A stretch of DNA of 64,000 nt from Streptomyces agglomeratus (GTDB lineage: Bacteria; Actinomycetota; Actinomycetes; Streptomycetales; Streptomycetaceae): assembly GCF_001746415.1 (NCBI RefSeq), contig NZ_MEHJ01000002.1, positions 124,001 through 188,000 on the forward strand, given 5' to 3'. Shown one piece after another: positions 61,562 through 64,000 of this stretch. Every line of letters begins with the position of its first letter. The stretch's first letter is position 1. The position numbers were made by a program, and so were the translations under genes. The notes under the pieces are model-generated. The model had not been told where the DNA came from, searched no databases, and saw only the letters and a program-made list of their open reading frames with translations.

Positions 61562-63040
61562 CTACGGCGCCGTGGCCCTCACCGGTTCCGCGGTCGTGAC
61601 CTTCACCGGTTCGGTGTCGGGTGCACTGTGGCGCTGGGCCCAGTTTTCCAGGGCCGTGCGGCAGGCGTGGTCGAGGTGGTGCAGGCCGGACAGGTTCACC
61701 TCGATCGGCCGGTGCTGCGGGAGGGCCTCCAGGCTGTCGAGTATCTTCGGCAGCCGCAGGAACGTCGCGTTGCCCGACAGGTACACCTGGATCGGCCCGG
61801 CGCCCTTGTCTATGACCTCTGTCTTCAGGTGCGATGCATCCCAGGCGGTCTTGATCACCGCCAGGGCCAGACCGATGAGCACGCCCTCGAACATGTTCAC
61901 GGCGACGATCGACGCGGCCGTGACCACCAAGATCAACGCCTCACCCTTCTGCCCCGGCCACAGCCCGGCGAGCTGGCGGAACGGGATCAGCTTCCAGCCC
62001 GCGTGCACCAGAATGCCGGCGAGCGCGGGCAGCGGGATCAGCGCCAGCGCGGAGGGCAGCGCGGCGGCGAACAGCAGCAGCCACACGCCGTGCAGCACAC
62101 GCGACGCCTTGGTCTTCGCGCCCGCGTTGACATTGGCCGAGCTGCGCACGATCACCGCGGTCATCGGCAGCGCACCGAACAGACCGCACACCGCGTTGCC
62201 CCCACCCTGGGCGATCATCTCTTTGTCGTACTGGGTGCGCGGACCATCGTGCAGCCGGTCCACCGCGCCCGCGCTGAACAGCGACTCGGCGGAGGCGATC
62301 AGTGCGAACGCGATGATCGTGCCCCAGATGGCCGGGCTGGCGAGCTCACCGAAGGCGCCGGCGCCGGGCGGCTGAATGACGCCGAGCAGCCCCTCTACCT
62401 CGACGGTGGCGACTGGCAGGCTAACGGCGAGCGAGGCGACCGTGGCCAGCAGTACCGCGGCGAGGGCACCGGGCACGATCTGCGCCTTCTTCGGCGCCTT
62501 CCTCCACAGCACGATGACGGCGATGGTGCCCGCGCCGATCGCGAGCGAGGCGAGCGCCTTGGTGCTGCCGAGGGCGTCGGCGAACGCCCCGGGCAGGCCG
62601 GCGATCTTGCCGAGGCCCGTGTCCGGGGCCTTCATGCCTGCCGCCGCGTAGAGCTGCCCGGCGATGATCACCAGGCCGATGCCGCAGAGCATGCCCTCGA
62701 CGACGGAGACGGAGATCGCCCGGAACCAGCGGCCTATCCTGAGGAAGCCCATGGCGAGCTGGAGCAGTCCGGCCATCAGCACGATCAGGCCGAGGGCGGC
62801 TATTCCGAACTCGCTGACCGCCTCGAAGACCAGCACGGTCAGGCCCGCGGCCGGCCCTGAAACCTGAAGACTGCTGCCGGGCAGTAAGCCGGTGACCAGG
62901 CCGCCCACGATGCCAGTGACCAGGCCCAGCTCCGCGGGGACTCCGGAGGCGACCGCCACGCCGACGCATAGCGGCACGGCGACCAGGAAGACGACGATGG
63001 AGGCGGCGAAGTCCTGCCGCAGGTGAGGGAACTTCGACAT
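61562..63040 (-). CDS. SulP-family anion (bicarbonate/sulfate) transporter
   Basis: 492 residues. About eleven membrane segments with SulP landmarks: QDFAASIVVFLVAVPLCVGV, SSLQVSGPAAGLTVLVFEAV, ALIASAESLFSAGAVDRLHD, NAVCGLFGALPMTAVIVRSS, ANVNAGAKTKASRVLHGVWL. A shortened C-terminal STAS domain follows (RPIEVNLSGLHHLDHACRTA). It lies 14 bp after the beta-carbonic anhydrase gene on the same strand, and SulP/CA pairs typically move bicarbonate. ATG 63040 begins the conserved region; the longer frame upstream overlaps the anhydrase. Confidence 0.92.
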   Translation of the reverse strand: MSKFPHLRQDFAASIVVFLVAVPLCVGVAVASGVPAELGLVTGIVGGLVTGLLPGSSLQVSGPAAGLTVLVFEAVSEFGIAALGLIVLMAGLLQLAMGFLRIGRWFRAISVSVVEGMLCGIGLVIIAGQLYAAAGMKAPDTGLGKIAGLPGAFADALGSTKALASLAIGAGTIAVIVLWRKAPKKAQIVPGALAAVLLATVASLAVSLPVATVEVEGLLGVIQPPGAGAFGELASPAIWGTIIAFALIASAESLFSAGAVDRLHDGPRTQYDKEMIAQGGGNAVCGLFGALPMTAVIVRSSANVNAGAKTKASRVLHGVWLLLFAAALPSALALIPLPALAGILVHAGWKLIPFRQLAGLWPGQKGEALILVVTAASIVAVNMFEGVLIGLALAVIKTAWDASHLKTEVIDKGAGPIQVYLSGNATFLRLPKILDSLEALPQHRPIEVNLSGLHHLDHACRTALENWAQRHSAPDTEPVKVTTAEPVRATAP

Positions 63041-63054
63041 CACAGTCAGCCCCT

Positions 63055-63636
63055 TCACAGCGCCTCGAACATGTCGGACTGCGCGCGGTGTTCGCGCACG
63101 GCCCCGGTGTGCACCTCGTAGTACCAGCCGTGCAGCCGGAGTTGGTCCGCCTGCAGGCGCTGCTCGATGTACGGGTAGGAGCGCAGTCGCAGCAGTTGCG
63201 TCAGGACGTGGTTCTGCACGGCCTCGGCGACCGTCGGGTCGGCGGGGTCGGAGCACTGGGGTTCGTCGGCGGCGTGCGTGAGCCAGTCACGCACCGCGGG
63301 TACGCCGTTCAGGTCCTCGCCGCGCACCAGCGCGCCGACGGCGCCGCAGTGGGAGTGACCGCAGACCACGATGTGCTGGACGCCGAGCACCTCGACGGCG
63401 TACTCGATGGTGGCCGCCTCGCTGGTGGGGTGCTCGCCGGCGTATGGCGGGACGATGTTGCCCGCGGTGCGCAGCTCGAAGAGCTGGCCGGGTCGGGCGC
63501 CGGTGATCAGGGCCGGGACGACCCGGGAATCGGCGCAGGTGATGAACAGGACCTCTGGTGTCTGGCCTTGGGCGAGGCCAGCGAACTCCTCAGGGCGCTG
63601 TCCGAACGTGCGGGCGTTGTCGATGAGGGGTTGCAT
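63055..63636 (-). CDS. Beta-class carbonic anhydrase
   Basis: 193 residues. Interconverts CO2 and bicarbonate with a zinc ion held by Cys in LFITCADSRVVPALI and by His and Cys in HIVVCGHSHCGAVGAL; the Asp-Arg pair of CADSR is present. Remaining core: ELRTAGNIVPPYAGEHPTSE, AATIEYAVEVLGVQ. Cytosolic, complete. First gene of an operon with the SulP transporter 14 bp downstream, which suggests supply or recycling of bicarbonate for carboxylation reactions. Confidence 0.95.
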   Translation of the reverse strand: MQPLIDNARTFGQRPEEFAGLAQGQTPEVLFITCADSRVVPALITGARPGQLFELRTAGNIVPPYAGEHPTSEAATIEYAVEVLGVQHIVVCGHSHCGAVGALVRGEDLNGVPAVRDWLTHAADEPQCSDPADPTVAEAVQNHVLTQLLRLRSYPYIEQRLQADQLRLHGWYYEVHTGAVREHRAQSDMFEAL

Positions 63637-64000
63637 GTGTGGTGACTCCTCCTGGCGCGCCGTGGGGGCGCGTCGGGCTTACAGGACAGGTGGGGGACTG
63701 CTCTGCTGCTCAACAGCGGAACACTTGGAGTGCCGCCGAACAGTGGGCTGTTGAGGATCTTGATGTGTGGAGGTGTGCGGGCCACGCCGGGTCGCGGCGG
63801 GTCGGCTGCGGATCACCTCCTCTCTTGGCACGCGCGCTGAACTTCGCCAAGAAAAGCCAAAGACAAGGTCAATGAAGAGTAATGGCGCAGGTGGGGTCGG
63901 GCTGAGAAGACATTCTGAACCAGCACTGTTTCCGACTGAAAACAGCTTGAAGTCGGCGAAAAACCGCCCGGAGTGCGGAGGGGCGTGAGGTGTCGACAGA
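63637..64000. other. Upstream region without a gene
   Basis: No gene seen to the window edge; it should contain the promoter of the carbonic anhydrase/SulP operon on the minus strand, but I cannot place it with confidence. Confidence 0.45.

Noticed and set aside
61268..62860. A 530-codon plus-strand frame antisense to the SulP transporter
   Set aside because: It is the antisense shadow of conserved membrane helices and has no family signature.

Overview
The window looks like an accessory or arm region of an actinomycete, most probably a Streptomyces. The evidence is very high GC with GC-rich third codon positions, frequent GTG and TTG starts, families typical of streptomycetes (DUF6233 and DUF6355 proteins, SigF-like sigma factor with RsbW-like and STAS regulators, PhoD phosphatase, MEDS-HATPase protein), an actinobacterial initiator tRNA, and a 29-nt repeat of the actinobacterial type I-E CRISPR kind. 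No replication origin or telomere was recognised, so chromosome arm and large linear plasmid cannot be told apart.

Layout. 0-4.9 kb: a cut-off membrane-tethered NB-ARC/TPR protein, a Tn3 transposase remnant split by a group II intron 3' end, an intact hydratase of a meta-cleavage type pathway followed by a beheaded acetaldehyde dehydrogenase, then IS30, IS3 and helicase-associated fragments. 5-12 kb: small hypothetical genes, a group II intron 3' remnant fused to an IS5-family element, an exported DUF6355 protein, an exported basic protein, and a PIN/ribbon-type toxin-antitoxin pair with a 24-bp palindromic operator. 12.5-17.8 kb: a CRISPR relic hit by an IS3 element, IS4, IS5, IS3 and IS701 fragments, and in their middle an intact exported AvrRpt2/papain-like cysteine protease with a membrane-anchored partner. 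18-23.2 kb: an ABM-like enzyme, a MEDS-HATPase/STAS pair and a PhoD-like phosphatase. 23.2-30 kb: sparse small genes, many broken. 30-41 kb: CBS-BON protein, initiator tRNA, Imm49 immunity protein, phosphotransferase, frameshifted MerR and cupin genes, a divergent ArsR/MFS pair. 41.3-50 kb: a transposon pile (IS5 element, a 1.6-kb DDE element with perfect 4-bp target duplication, an istB gene carrying a group II intron remnant, a second intact IS5 copy, and a nearly complete group II intron). 50-64 kb: the most intact part, with an isochorismatase-like hydrolase, a stress partner-switching cluster (three RsbW-like kinases, SigF-like factor, STAS antagonist, GAF-PP2C phosphatase; an intact IS3 sits inside it), TerC, and a SulP transporter/beta-carbonic anhydrase pair.

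How the parts work together. The right side is coherent: phosphatase, anti-sigma kinases, antagonists and sigma factor form a general-stress switch, and the SulP/carbonic anhydrase pair would supply bicarbonate. The left and centre are a mosaic of mobile DNA in which a few intact cargo genes survive. Single-base frameshifts are very frequent; several sit in homopolymers and differ between the two copies of the same element, so part of the apparent decay may be sequence error. All calls come from reading the sequence and recalling families; no database search was possible.
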